Positions 24,648 to 36,667 of a DNA stretch of 64,000 nucleotides are shown in pieces. Source of the stretch: Paramecium pentaurelia (Eukaryota > Ciliophora > Oligohymenophorea > Peniculida > Parameciidae). Numbering within the stretch: the first letter of the stretch is position 1; each line of letters opens with the position of its first letter. The notes below the pieces were generated by a model. The model was not told the origin of the DNA. It worked only from the letters and a program-made list of their open reading frames with translations, and ran no database searches. A program made the translations under genes and the position numbers. The DNA lies in contig CAJJDO010000114.1 in the NCBI GenBank assembly GCA_905183005.1, positions 150,560-214,559 on the forward strand, read 5' to 3'.

Positions 24648-25981
24648 ATGTAAACAGAGTCTAGTAGTATATTAAATCCCTTGGAACTATTAAAAAATAG
24701 CGGTATTCCTAAACATTTACTCTATTAATCAAAAATAGAAGTTGATCATTTACTTTGTCCTATTTGTTTAAATATTTTATGGAAACCAGTTGCTTGTGGA
24801 TAAGATAAATGTTTCTAATCATATTGTGAAGTTTGCATAAATAAATGGATTCAAGATTAAGTTGGGGATGCAGTCCTATAAGAATCACTTTATTCCTAAT
24901 CTTTAATTATTGCTCCTGATTCTGGCTCTGGATCACAATACAGTTCTTAATCTAGTTCTTTTTCTGAAATGCCTTAATAAATATAAATAGAAACTACTTA
25001 GCACAATTGTCCCAAATGTAAAAGACCATTTAAAAAGACATCCATACCTATAATACACAATTTATTAGATTCAATATAATTGAGTTGTATATATGAAGAA
25101 TGTACAATAAAGTCTCGATATGAGTAGTTTTAAAAACATATTTTGTAATGTCCTTTTAGAAGAATAAATTGCTCTGGTTGTGGATTATAATAATTGTAAA
25201 ATGAATTAGAGTAACATGAAAATTAATGTGAATAAATTACTATAGAATGTACTAAATGTTAAAATAAAATGTCAAGGAAACAATTCTAAATTCATTCTAT
25301 TGATGTAAATAATTATCCTTATTCTAGGATTGTGTATAAAATTAATTTAATAATAAAGACAATCAAATTGATTAATTATATAAAAAGATAGAAGAATTAA
25401 ATCAGAAAAATTAATATTTAGAATAAAAAATATGTAAAATGTTAAAAGGAGAATCATTTGATACTATTCATTAATTTTCATTTAAAACAATGTTTACTTA
25501 AAACTATTAATTTACTGGTACCTAAGCTATTGAAGCAAAATTAATTCATCCATCATTCAATTTGTAAAAATAAAAAAATGATTTTCTTCATTTTTATATT
25601 AATCATAAAGTAAAAACATAAGCAGTTCAAGGTATTATTTGGAGAATGAGAATATAAACATTGAAAGGTAATTTATTAATTGGTATTTGTTCTTCATTAT
25701 GTCATTATTCTATTGATTTTATTATAAATAAATTAGGAGAAATAAAAAGAAAAGAATGGAATGAAAATAAATATAAATAATTAAGAAAAGGTAATTTTAC
25801 ATTTAGTGAAGGGGATAATTTAACTTTTTAATTTATGCCCTTATAATAATGTTTAAGAATTATAAATGAAAATAGACACATTGTTTGTAGATTTGAACCA
25901 ACAGAAATAATTGAAATGGGAGATTCCTTTTTTAGTTTTTTTAGTTTAGAAAATCAAGGTGACTCATTAATTTTTATTTGA
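24648..25981 (+). CDS. RING / TRAF-type zinc-finger protein, probable E3 ubiquitin ligase
   Basis: Product of 436 residues after one 23-nt intron (gtaaataattatcc...ttctag near 25297-25319); the length is then exactly in frame. The N-terminal RING is CPICLNILWKPVACGQ followed by DKCFQSYCEVC, and after a Ser-rich insert CPKCKRPF. Where most C3HC4 RINGs have His the sequence offers Cys (DKC), so the zinc-ligand set may be all-Cys. Two TRAF-type finger segments follow (CIYEECTIKSRYEQFQKHIL, CPFRRINCSGCG, then HENQCEQITIECTKC). After a short coiled coil, the C-terminal ~200 residues form a beta-rich domain with SPRY- or MATH-like hydrophobic pattern (GNLLIGICSSLCHYSIDF, FTFSEGDNLTFQF); I cannot assign it. 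Stop TGA at 25979-25981, 172 bp from the convergent channel B stop. Confidence 0.82.
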
Positions 25982-26153
25982 TAAATATATAAAGCAATTT
26001 TCTTTCATATCTATTATTTAATCTATATATTTTAAATTAAATTTTAGTTAATTATTAAATTGTAAACATAAATTCATCATAGAGCATAAGTTTATATTTG
26101 ATTTTATTTATATATGTTATAAATTAATAGAGATAATATTTAAATTAGATAAT

Positions 26154-29100
26154 TCATTTAATTTAAACAAAAATATCACTTTTTTCTGCTAATGTAGGTT
26201 ATTTTATTCTTTTTACTGCTTTTTTTAGTAATTTAGCACCAGCAGAGAATCTCTATAATCCATTAGGGATCGATTATCCTAATTTTTTTAGTTTATATCC
26301 TTTTTTAATTGCCATAAAATAGAATGAATATAGAGATGTCTCAGGATATAATCTCTTCTTACCAAAGAATTTTTATGCTCTTGCATATCTTAATAAATAT
26401 AAAAAATATATATACCTTTTGATTACAGCATCATAATTATTTAATGGTTAATAAAATTAAAAGATACACATTTTATCAAAAGCTAAGACAATTGTAGTAA
26501 TCGTAGGAGCTTATAATAATTAACCTGCATTATTTTAAGTTAAATTATCAGTGATCAAAGTTGGATCATCATTATGTGTTCTTGTTCTACCTGTTATTTT
26601 TCTTGCTTATTCTCTTGATAAGGCATGACGAATTTCAAGATCAGATTGATTTTTCTATGAAATTTATTATTTAGCAAGGCGAATTTCTGTAGGAACTTTA
26701 GAAGGATCATCAGCTGAGCCACTTCTAGAGAGTTATCTTTTTATTGGTTATTATTTATTATTCTATTCATTTTATTTTTATTAAGGATGTGATTATAATG
26801 GTATAACTTAATCTTATTCTTCTGATGAATTTAAAGAATCACTTAATTATTCTACATTCCATGTAACTATTATTATTATATTAATATAATACTATCTTTA
26901 TTTTTTGTATTACCTCCAAATCCAGCTGTTTAAACAGTTTATCTTGGAGGATATGATTTACGAAGATATCCTTTATTTTATTATTCTTCATCTTCACCTT
27001 CTTATTATTGTGGTTATTTTGAACTTAACTTACTCATAGTTCTTGATTAACTTCTTTATTGATTCATAGATGAAGGTAAATCTAATAATTAAAATTATCA
27101 GTTTACCATCATCATCTTCATATGCATCATTCATTGGCATTGTATGTGAATCTCCATCATCTATATCAGTTCCACCTCTATCTTATTGATACAGATCCTA
27201 AATTAAATCATGTGCTCTTCCTGAATAATATTTCTACATAGTAAATGCACAAACTGCCTTTGTTTTTTTTATTCTATTGAATGCCATGCTTCTTCTTTAT
27301 TCTACTGGAAATAATTCTTTTTTCAGTATCTTTTCTTGATCAGCACAAAAATGTAAAATGTGACAATTATTTATAAGATGTCTATTACTATTACAACTAT
27401 AACAATTTAATTAAAGAGATGAGAATTCATTATTAATTAATCTATCTCTGGCATCACAAAACTTTTCATAATCATTTGGAAATGATTATAAAATAGCTAA
27501 AAAGTTTTCTCTTTTTATTTTAAATGCTCTAGTAAATCCTTTAGAAATTGCAGTAGCTGTTCTAGGATTTCCTGTGAAAAATGCAACTTCCCCAAAACAT
27601 TCATATTATTTGAGTAATTTGATCGAATTTCTCTTTATCATATCTCCTAATTAATTTTTACCTGAGAATAATAATTCAACTTCTCCTTTAGTAATTATAT
27701 ATAATGAACAATCATCTATTTAATTACATGTAATTATTCTCTCTTCTGGACTAAATGATAATTCCTCCATAGACTGAAGGAGATTCTTGAGGAATTGTTC
27801 AGAAAACAATTTCATAACAATCTTACAATTCTTTAGAATATTTCCTCTTAATTAATATTGTAATTCATCTTAAAGATGTCTACTCAACTTTTTTACAATA
27901 GAACCAACTTCGTCATCATTCATTTCTTATTCTTCTTGCCAAATATATTCTAAATAACTTCTTATTCTAGTCTGTAAATCAAATTAAATTTTATTCTTAG
28001 ACATAAATGTATTGATCAGAGTAACTGATCTACTGTATTCCATTGTTCCTTTATACATATTAGACACAAATATTCCTATACTATTAACAGAATATGCAAA
28101 AACTATGCTTGCTACAAACATAGTTATGTTATTAATTAGTAATTCGAGGTCATTTTGGGCTGTAATATCTCCATAACCAACAGTTGTCATTGTCATGGTT
28201 GCCCAATAAATTGAATAATTGTATCGAGTGCCATTGGTTCTTTCTCTTAAGTTGTAGGCATCCAACCAAGAAAAAGCTGTAGTGTAATGAGCTATACCAT
28301 GCCATGTACATCCACAGATATGTGCTATAAATATGATGATCATTAGTAATTTCATAAGACCAACCATATCATTAAGTGATCCATTGAGATTAAAGAATCT
28401 AGATAGAATTATAATTACTCTTAGATTTAAGCTAAAATTTTATTGATTTTTGTAATTCTGAGAATGTAAAAGATTGCACCTAGTACTATTTGAATGATTA
28501 GCATGTTGCTGTCTTTAGAACTAAGGTTTGGAATAAAGAATTAAGCTGAAACTGTGGATAAGGAGACCATAAATAAAATTTAATATTTACCAAATCAACA
28601 AATGCATATTAATTGAAATAATTGATGATTACTCTTTTCCGATCCTTTATAATTTATCCTTTATAAATAAATGCTAAATTGAGTCCAACAACTACATCCA
28701 GTGCTAAAATTGAGAGAAGCACTATTTCTATAATTTAGCTGCCATTGTCTCCATTAAATAATTCACTTATATAATATATTTCAAATGAGATCTTGTAAGG
28801 TAACCAAAAAAAGATCATAATATATGTAAGAATTTGGAAGACATCCCAAATTACAATGAATTTGCTATAAGGAGTAAATACATCAATTAAGTTCCAGAAG
28901 GCTAGAGATTGAATTAAGGATCTCTAATTTAAATGAGTTATATTTGAAAAGGCATCTGATTCAAATTATAAATCATCTAGCTATTCAATTTAATAAGCAG
29001 ACAATTGATGAAGTTTTCTTAAATAAGATCTATTCCACAGATTGTTGATGAAGTTATTTTGTAAACTTTTTGCTATGATTAATCTCAAAAATTAAGGCTT

Positions 29101-29376
29101 GCTATCCTTTACAGAATCAACTTCTTCTCCTTCATAGGCAGATTGAAATTCAGACTTTCTTCCTCCCATAGTTTTGAATCTCTCCATATTCTTGGGAGTT
29201 CGAGGAGGTGTATTTTACAAGATAATGTTTTCAGGTACTGTAAAAGAATTGAAGCTTCCTCCCTAAATATCACCTTCTTGCAACACTACTCTGTTACTCA
29301 AAAGATGATGAATAGGGCCTTTGAATTCTCCATCGGGTAAATTATTTCGAATTATACTATCGGAAGAATCAAACAT
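26154..29376 (-). CDS. Cyclic-nucleotide-gated-type K+ channel (channel B)
   Basis: Roughly 1,040 residues. Order: N-terminal tail (MFDSSDSIIRNNLPDGEF); S1-S3 (near 28690-28870); S4-like segment AIFYILRITKINKILAQ; S5 GLMKLLMIIIFIAHICGC; pore WATMTMTTVGYGDITAQ with the K+ selectivity filter; S6; and a C-linker. The CNB domain is at about 27500-27830 (ERIITCNQIDDCSLYIITKG, FGEVAFFTGNPRTATA, FTRAFKIKRENFL) and contains an RTATA phosphate cassette, the best match among the four channels here to a functional cyclic-nucleotide site. CYSCNSNRHLINNC follows directly. The C-terminus is Gln/Ser-rich and basic, ending KRIKQPTLAEKSDIFVQIK. A 27-nt intron lies near 26390-26416. Divergent from V-ATPase subunit a with 86 bp between starts. 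Confidence 0.9.
27363..27404 (-). other. CX2CX4HX4C motif after the CNB domain, channel B
   Basis: Encodes CYSCNSNRHLINNC, same ligand spacing and same location relative to the CNB domain as in the other three channels, followed by HILHFCADQEK. Confidence 0.75.
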
Positions 29377-29462
29377 AATTATAATATTATGTGGTCAACT
29401 ACATTCTCTTTAAAATAAATAGAATTATAATAATTAATTATAATATGTTAAGATCATAAGAA

Positions 29463-31884
29463 ATGTCTTTGTTTCAACTTATTATGCCTAGGGAAAGTGC
29501 TTGGGCTGTAATGGATCAATTGGGATACATGGGAAAAGTAGAAATCATTGACCATGATCCCTCTATTCCACTTATTGCAAGACCATTTGCAAATTACATA
29601 AAAAGGTATAACAATTATCCTAATCAAGATGTGATGATTTACTAAACAAATTGAATTTGTTAATAGAAACAGCATAAAAATTAACAATCCTCAAACAGTT
29701 TCAAATCTCTAATAAAACAAATAATAAGATGTGTCCCAAAATTCATACACATTAATATTTAGATACATTAGAAGATTAAATCAATGCTAAAGTCAATTCA
29801 TTCTTAGAGCTTAATAGAAATCATGAATAATTACTTGAATAATAAGGCATAATTATAGATTAATTGGATATTTTACAAGAATGCAGAATATACTTAGGAG
29901 ATGACTTTTTTGTTTCTAGAGATTCTAAATTTGATTATTTTATAGGTACAATGAAATAAGAAGAAATATATTAGTAATTTATTGTATTATTTCCTAGATT
30001 TTAAAGAATGATATTCAGAGTAACCAAAGGAAATGCATTTGTCCACATTAAATTATAAAATTAAAAAGCAATATATATTGTAATGTATCCAGATCAAGGA
30101 GTCATCTTAAAGAAGAAACTATAAAAGGTTTAAGAATCCATGTCTCTCAATAGATTCACATTACCAATTAATCTTAAGGAATTTGATAAAATTTAAAATG
30201 ATTTAACTGTCAAACTCAAAGAAATTAAATAAGTATTTATTGCTGTCTTATCAAGCTTATAGAATTAACTAATATACAATTAAATTCATTTATTCAAGAA
30301 TTACTTAAATAAACAGAAGGAATAAGACTCATAGATCATTATAATATGTATATATCCAAGGAGAAATAACTTTATATTCAGTTAAATAAATTGAAAATGT
30401 AAGGCAATCTATTTTTGGGGGAATTGTGGATTCCTAAAAAGGATAGTGTTTAATTAAATGAAGTTCTTTTAATTGTTAAAGAAAGAAATAGAGATATTCC
30501 AGGTTGTTAAATTTCATAAAAAGTACCTCAAACAATTCCACCAACTTATTTTTTATTAAATGAATTCACTTCAGTATTCTAATAAATAGTAAATACATAT
30601 GGAATTGCTAGATATAGAGAAATTAATCCTGCCCTTTTTACTATTATAACTTTTCCCTTTTTATTTGGAATTATGTTTGGTGATATTGGTCATGGTTTTT
30701 GTTTACTAATTTTTGGAATTTATAATATCTTTTATAAACTTGAACCCTTTTATGAATTGAGATACTTGATTGTATTGATGGGATTTTTCAGTTTTTATTG
30801 TGGTTGGATCTACAATGATTTTGTGAGTTTATCCTTAAATCTTTTTGGATCATGTTATGTTGTTGATGGATAATTGACTCCAATTAAACCATAGGATTGC
30901 ACTTATCCATTTGGATTAGATCCAATTTGGGGGGATAATTTAGAATTTGATGATTCTTTTAAAATGAAATTAAGCGTTATTATTGCTTATTTTCATATGT
31001 GTTTAGGTATTTGTTTATCAGGATGTAATTTCTTAAATAAAAAGGATACTTATGGATTTTGTTGTAAATTCTTGCCTCAGATTCTTTTTCTTACTTCTAC
31101 AATTGGTTATATGGATTTTTTGATAATATTTAAATGGGTTGTGTAATTCAGTCCATAGAATGCTCCAAGTATTATAAATACAATGATTACAATGGTTTTA
31201 TCATTTGGATCGGTAGAAGGTCCACCAATGTGGAATGTTAATTCTTAAGAATTGATATAATCAATATTAATTATTATAGCAGTTGTAAGTATTCCTTGGA
31301 TGTGGTTTTCACATATAATCAAGGGTTATCAAGTATATTAGAGAAGGAGCAATGTAAAAATATAAAATAGTACATCATCTATTGAAGGATCTTAAGTGAT
31401 TGAATTACAACTATAATCTATATAAGATGAAACTCAATAAGAGAAATCATTATTATAAACACATGATCATAATGATTTAAGTCCAGATGAAGAATTTACT
31501 GAATTAGTAGTCCATGAAACAATAGAAACAATTGAATTTGTTTTGGGTGTGATATCTAATACAGCTAGTTATTTGAGATTATGGGCATTAAGTTTAGCGC
31601 ATTCTTAATTGGCAGATGTTTTTTATTCATTGATATTGTCAAGTCCAATGACTGAAGGAAGTATAATAGGGGTAAAATTATTATAATAAATAAAGGCATT
31701 ATTAAGATATCCAATTTGGGCTTTAGTGAGTTTTGGTGTATTAATGTGTATGGATACGATGGAATGTTTTTTACATTCTTTAAGATTACATTGGTATTAT
31801 ATATTATCTATAAAAAAAAGGGTGGAATTTCAGAATAAGTTTTATAAGGGAGATGGAGTAGAATTTCATGTGTACTCATTATGA
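29463..31884 (+). CDS. V-type H+-ATPase subunit a (100-kDa membrane subunit)
   Basis: The stator/proton-channel subunit of the V0 sector. The N-terminus (MSLFQLIMPRESAWAVMDQL) is the family's typical start. The cytosolic half contains FPRFQRMIFRVTKGNAFV and RYREINPALFTIITFPFLFG leads into the membrane half: IMFGDIGHGFCLLIFG, then SYLRLWALSLAHSQLADVFY with the essential helix-7 arginine. The C-terminus is MECFLHSLRLHWYYI, VEFQNKFYKGDGVEFHVYSL. Two 23-nt introns (about 29608-29630 and 30233-30255) leave exactly 792 codons, slightly short of the usual 820-850. Paramecium is known to carry an unusually large family of a subunits that target the pump to different organelles; which member this is cannot be told here. 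Start ATG at 29463, stop TGA at 31882-31884. Confidence 0.95.
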
Positions 31885-31937
31885 ATTATAAATTGATATT
31901 GTTAATTATGATTATGAGATATAATTCATTAGTGTTC

Positions 31938-32945
31938 TCATTATTGATTATATTTCTGAATATACTTTTAGAATTTTTAAAAATTAGCATCACTATTAAC
32001 ATCATATGATTATGTGTAATCTTCATCATTTTCAAAAACTACTTGTTTAGTTGGAAAATATTTCTTAAATACTTGTCTATTGCCTTTAGCATATTCAGCA
32101 GCTCTTCTGATTACTTCTTCATTTGACAAGTTCTCTCTTTAGCCCTTATTTAATCATGAGTAACTTACAGGGAATCCTCCACTTCTCATTTTGTAGAGTT
32201 ACAAAAATGATTGCAATTAAGCTTATTAATCAAATTCATCAAATTGTACTCCTCTTAAATACAAATCAACGTTATCCCATACTGAATGTATTTCATCAGT
32301 AATTTATGTGAATTATGAAGAAACACTTTCATTTTTTGGTCTAATTGATTATGATTCTTTCTTTGGTCTTATTTCTTCTACTGGTTCCTCTAAGACTTCA
32401 TCTAAATTTTCATTATTTTAAATAAGTTCATCATGGGATTTGCTTAATTGTTGATGAATTAATTATTAGTTCTATACATAGTGTCTATTTAATTATTTGG
32501 CATCAGCTCTTTCTTCTTCATTCTTTTCCTCTTTCTTTTCTTCCTTAAACTTTTCTTTCTCTACACTAGTCCTTCGAGATTAACGCAATGAGAGTGTATC
32601 AATAACAGTTCTTCTAATTGAAAACTAACTTTTATGAGTTGATTCTCCCTCATCTTCAGACCTTGGAGAATTTAACGATGGTAATGTAGGCATAGTTCTA
32701 TCAGTAGGCAACTACTTAAAATGAGGACGTTCTTTAACAACTGCCTTAATAGTATCTTGAGTTTTGGTTTTAGTATGTAAACGTGAATTACGAATATGTT
32801 CTGATGATCTATTGGGGATATTCATTATTCCAATACTCTAATGATTTGAGACATCTTACCTAATTTATGGTAACTTAAGAGTAGATCTAACAATTAGATT
32901 TCGATCTATAGGTTTTCCAATGAAGGTTTTTTGATATTACTACAT
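31938..32945 (-). CDS. Unknown Lys/Glu-rich protein
   Basis: Product of 327 residues after one 24-nt intron near 32152-32175 (gtaagttactc...aaataag); the frame is then exact. The N-terminal half is polar and probably disordered (TKTQDTIKAVVKERPHFK, SLNSPRSEDEGEST), followed by a charged coiled-coil stretch (KEEKKEEKNEEERADAK). The C-terminal third looks folded: DNVDLYLRGVQFDEFD, SGGFPGQRENLSNEEVIRRA, then EYAKGNRQVFKKYFP. No known domain recognised. Start ATG at 32943-32945 (MQQYQKTF), stop TGA at 31938-31940, 53 bp from the convergent V-ATPase a stop. Confidence 0.7.
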
Positions 32946-33019
32946 TTTAAAGATAATTTATATATTAAATAAGTAAATTTTATAAAATTTAACTTATATA
33001 AGAAATATAAATTAAATAG

Positions 33020-35453
33020 TCATAGACAACATTATAAATGTGCTAATCTTTTATGAATACTTCCTTAATAAGTGTCTCCAATTAGATATGCTAATTTATG
33101 TGCATATTATACACATGATGGTACTCTAAATATTAATAATTTAATAAATACCTAACTGCTCCAGTCCAATTCTAATAATTAAAACATTAATAATAAGTTA
33201 ATTACCAAAATAATTCTTCACTCCAATTAGTAGTATTTTCTAATACTCTATAATGAGTTGGAGTACAAGTACCTTATGTAACATATTAAGCAGTAATGAA
33301 ATAATCAAAACAAGATGATGTAATTTTATCTGCAATTACAGTTCCTGAAGGTGGATTTGTAAGTTATAATTTTTATTATTATTATTATTATTATCCTCCA
33401 CCATTAACCATAAAAAAACGATCATTAATTTTCTTATTAATCATAATAACAGCAAATTATGGATTATAATTCTTATTGATACTCTTTATTGCATTTTTCA
33501 TTTATTATATTTCAGTTTATTTAAGTGCCTCTATTTAAGCATTACCAACTCCATCTCTATATACAATTATAGTATCAGGTAAATATTTTTTGCCATTCCT
33601 TTCAAAATAAGCAGAAATAGCTTCTACAATTGCTCTACCTACTTCATGACATAGTTCCTAACCTTCTCTCATAATTATTGGTTTTGCAAATGTATTTAAA
33701 CATTCAGATTCCAAATAAGCAACAAATCCCATACAAGATCTCCTATTAGTTAATAGTTTATGATATATATCTATGCCTACAATCATAGTTTTATCTGAAA
33801 TTCCATTTGGTTTTGGAATAGCCCATAAAGGATTACCTAATTTAATACTCATTTATTAAGCTATTTTTGAAGCAACACTAGATGGATTTTTTGTTTTTAA
33901 GAATTTACTAAGTATATTTTGATGACTTATCCCTTAATCTTGAAAACAATACTTCTTGATATGTCCATAGATTCTATCTTTATCTCTTTCATTAACAAAA
34001 GTAACTATTATTTATGGAGGTTTATCTCCAATTTCAGCTGTCAATCTCTATAACCAATTTTATACATTATTATCTTTAAGCATAACATAATATGGTTTCT
34101 CTATTCTAATTCCTATTCTTTCTCCTTATTTTTATAATTCTTAAACTATAAAATCAACATCATCATCATCATTCTTTCCTCTTGATTAATAGACCATAAA
34201 CCAATCTTGAATATGAGATCCTTAAAAGACAGGATCTTTTACCATAAAAAATCCACTTTAATCAGTTTAATATTCTTTATTACCCATATAAATTCGTGGT
34301 GCTTAAAGTTAAAAACCACCAACATTTTGATCATCACTTAATTGAATATTCTATTTAATAAGATGTTTTTTTAGATTCTAATAGAATCCATATATCTCAT
34401 CATCTCTTTATTATGGTGTCAATTTTGTATATTTAGCAACACTTTACATACATTTATAATCACTTCTTTATCGATCAGTCAATCCTGTCATAATTAATAA
34501 TTCAGGTACTAAGTAGGCTATTTTATCTAGATTTCTTTTATCTTTATACATTAAAAGAGGTTATTAAAGATCTCTAATTTAAATATTATATCTTTATTTA
34601 TAATATTCTTAATAAGTGATAGACTTTCCATCTTACAATTAAAATGAATTTAAAGGTGATAGACTGAAATCAATTTCATCTATTCTATATATTCTACAAT
34701 TTCCATAGGCTGCTAATACACTCAAACCAATCATTTCATTTTTAATGTCTTAAATATTTCTAGTGTTTAAACTGAACATAAATTCTAAAGCAGTTTGATC
34801 TCTAAGAACTCTTGATGCAAAATCTATTTAGAGATAAGGCATTCCTTAATATATTTAAAAGGAAGTCTTGACTCCTCTCCATACTTTTAAACCATGTTCA
34901 TTAATCTAGTATTTATATTATAAATACTCTATTGCATTCAATATTTCTTGGATCATAGAATTTAGATTATCTACCAATTTCAATCATACCCATTTCCTTC
35001 AATGATTTTTTGACTGCAACATTTATTGATTATGTAACTGGATTAGTTACTGTTTCTGAAAGATCTTGTAAAGTGTATTCCTTCTTGTGTTCAACAATTA
35101 CAATATATTCTTATTCTTAAAAAGTAGCTTTGGCAATTAAACGATCTTTGATATAGAAAGATGACCAGATATTCTTTCCTCTTAACTTAAATCAATTTAA
35201 TATTTATTACTGTGAATTCTGTGAGTCCTTAAATTTAAAGATTTTTAGTTGCCTATCTAATTATTTCTTCTCTTAATTTTCTTGCATCATCTGCTATTGG
35301 TGGATCAAAATCAACTGCGTAAATATTAATCGCTTGATTTTACTATATAAACTTTATTGGAAAGTGATTAGATATCAGATTTATACGTCTGCTTATTTGT
35401 TCCAATCTTTATGATCTTGCAGGTCTCTTTGGTAAATCACTTATTTTTTACAT
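33020..35453 (-). CDS. Piwi-clade Argonaute protein (Ptiwi-like)
   Basis: Small-RNA effector; in Paramecium Piwi proteins act in scan-RNA/iesRNA-guided DNA elimination and in siRNA pathways. The N-terminal segment (RLEQISRRINLISNHFPIKF), the mid part leading to LAYLVPELLIMTGLTD-like sequence near 34460, and a full PIWI domain are visible. Slicer residues seem present: MIVGIDIYHK (Asp), TIIVYRDGVGNAQI (Asp) and YAHKLAYLIGDTY (His); the Glu finger lies probably in the GFVAYLESE region. The PIWI core GNPLWAIPKPNG and PPSGTVIADKIT are typical. Seven consecutive TAA codons give a polyglutamine insert at 33373-33393. The protein is about 780 residues, ending RLAHLQCCL. A 26-nt intron lies just before VPSCVQYAHK. 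Start ATG 35451-35453. Divergent from the TBC gene by 60 bp. Which Ptiwi class cannot be decided. Confidence 0.9.
33373..33393 (-). repeat. Homopolymeric (TAA)7 polyglutamine tract in the PIWI domain
   Basis: Seven consecutive TTA triplets on the plus strand are read as seven TAA (Gln) codons within the Piwi gene, between VNGGG and KLQLTNPPSGTV. Confidence 0.85.
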
Positions 35454-35513
35454 AAATATATTATTTGAAACTTTACACCTCAAATAGCGAAATCTTATTT
35501 AGGATTTTGAAAA

Positions 35514-36659
35514 ATGGGTCAGTCCAATTTACTCTCTAGTTGTCATAAAAAATAAATACCTCCACATATTCCTCCTACATCATTCACTTAGTCTGAAAGA
35601 AACTCATATTAATAAAAACATGAGATTGGACCATATTTAAATCGTACAGACTCAGATCATTACAAATAATAGGAATGGAAGATTATTATATAGACTACTA
35701 ACTTTGAAGATTATGATCTTGAATCAGAACTCATACAAAAATACCATCATTGTACATTTCCATTAGAAAAATCACTTAAAACATACTATATAATGAGCAA
35801 ATAACATTATATCAATCTAGTAAGATAAGGACCACCCTCTAAACTTAGATGGGCAGCTTGGAAATCCATAATATTGAAAAATGAATATCCTTACAATTAT
35901 AATGGATCTTCAGAACTTATCAATAAAGACATAAAAAGAACCCTTATAAATCATCCTTTCTTTTAATCAACTAATGATGATTATACTATAGGACATTTAT
36001 AATTATATCATATTCTATAGGGACTATCCAATTATTATCCAAAATTAGGTTATTGTTAAGGTATGAATTTCATAGCTGGATTCCTATTACTAGTCTCTGG
36101 TGGTGATGAATATTACAGTTATTAATGTCTAATCACTCTATTGTCACATCCTAAATTTATGCTCTATTTTAATTATGATTCAAATTTTCAATTGCTTGGA
36201 TTTTTAGAATTTATTACTCAGAAATAATTGTAAATTCACCTTCCTTAACTATATAAACATTTATATAGTTAACTTAATTATCCAGAATCATTTTGGCTTA
36301 CCAAAATTATATTAACACTCTTTTTGTATAATTTTTAATTGCAATATTGTCTCAGATTCTGGGATTACATCATTGTTGAAGGTATATTTTACTTACCATC
36401 TTTGGTTATAAAAATACTTGATTAATTTCAATCTTAAATATTAGTCATTCATGAGTTTTCAGAAATTGCATAGTGGTTCCAATAACTTGATCAAATGACT
36501 TTAGATGTACATAGCCTTGAAAATTCTAATAAATATAGATTACAAAAGCATCAAATATAATAATATGCCAATTTATACAGTAAGTAGCTACCATTGATTG
36601 AATAACTTAAATCTTATCCAAAAGGTTTATGTAATTTTTTGACTGATGCACTTAATTGA
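35514..36659 (+). CDS. TBC-domain Rab GTPase-activating protein
   Basis: Intronless 381-residue protein. The TBC domain begins about residue 100: GPPSKLRWAAWKSI, then INKDIKRTLINHPFF with the IxxDxxR arginine finger, and LGYCQGMNFIAGFLLL with the YxQG glutamine finger, so the dual-finger catalytic pair is intact. Later helices FWLTKIILTLFLYNF and FWDYIIVEGIFYLPSL follow the TBC pattern. The N-terminus (MGQSNLLSSCHKK) is a possible myristoylation site (Gly2). Stimulates GTP hydrolysis by a Rab on membranes; the target is unknown. The adjacent Rab locus starts 8 bp after the stop on the same strand, but that Rab appears broken. Confidence 0.88.
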
Positions 36660-36667
36660 TATAATTA

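Noticed and set aside
29143..29340. Plus-strand open frame of 65 codons
   Set aside because: Lies antisense to the N-terminal coding region of channel B; no independent support.
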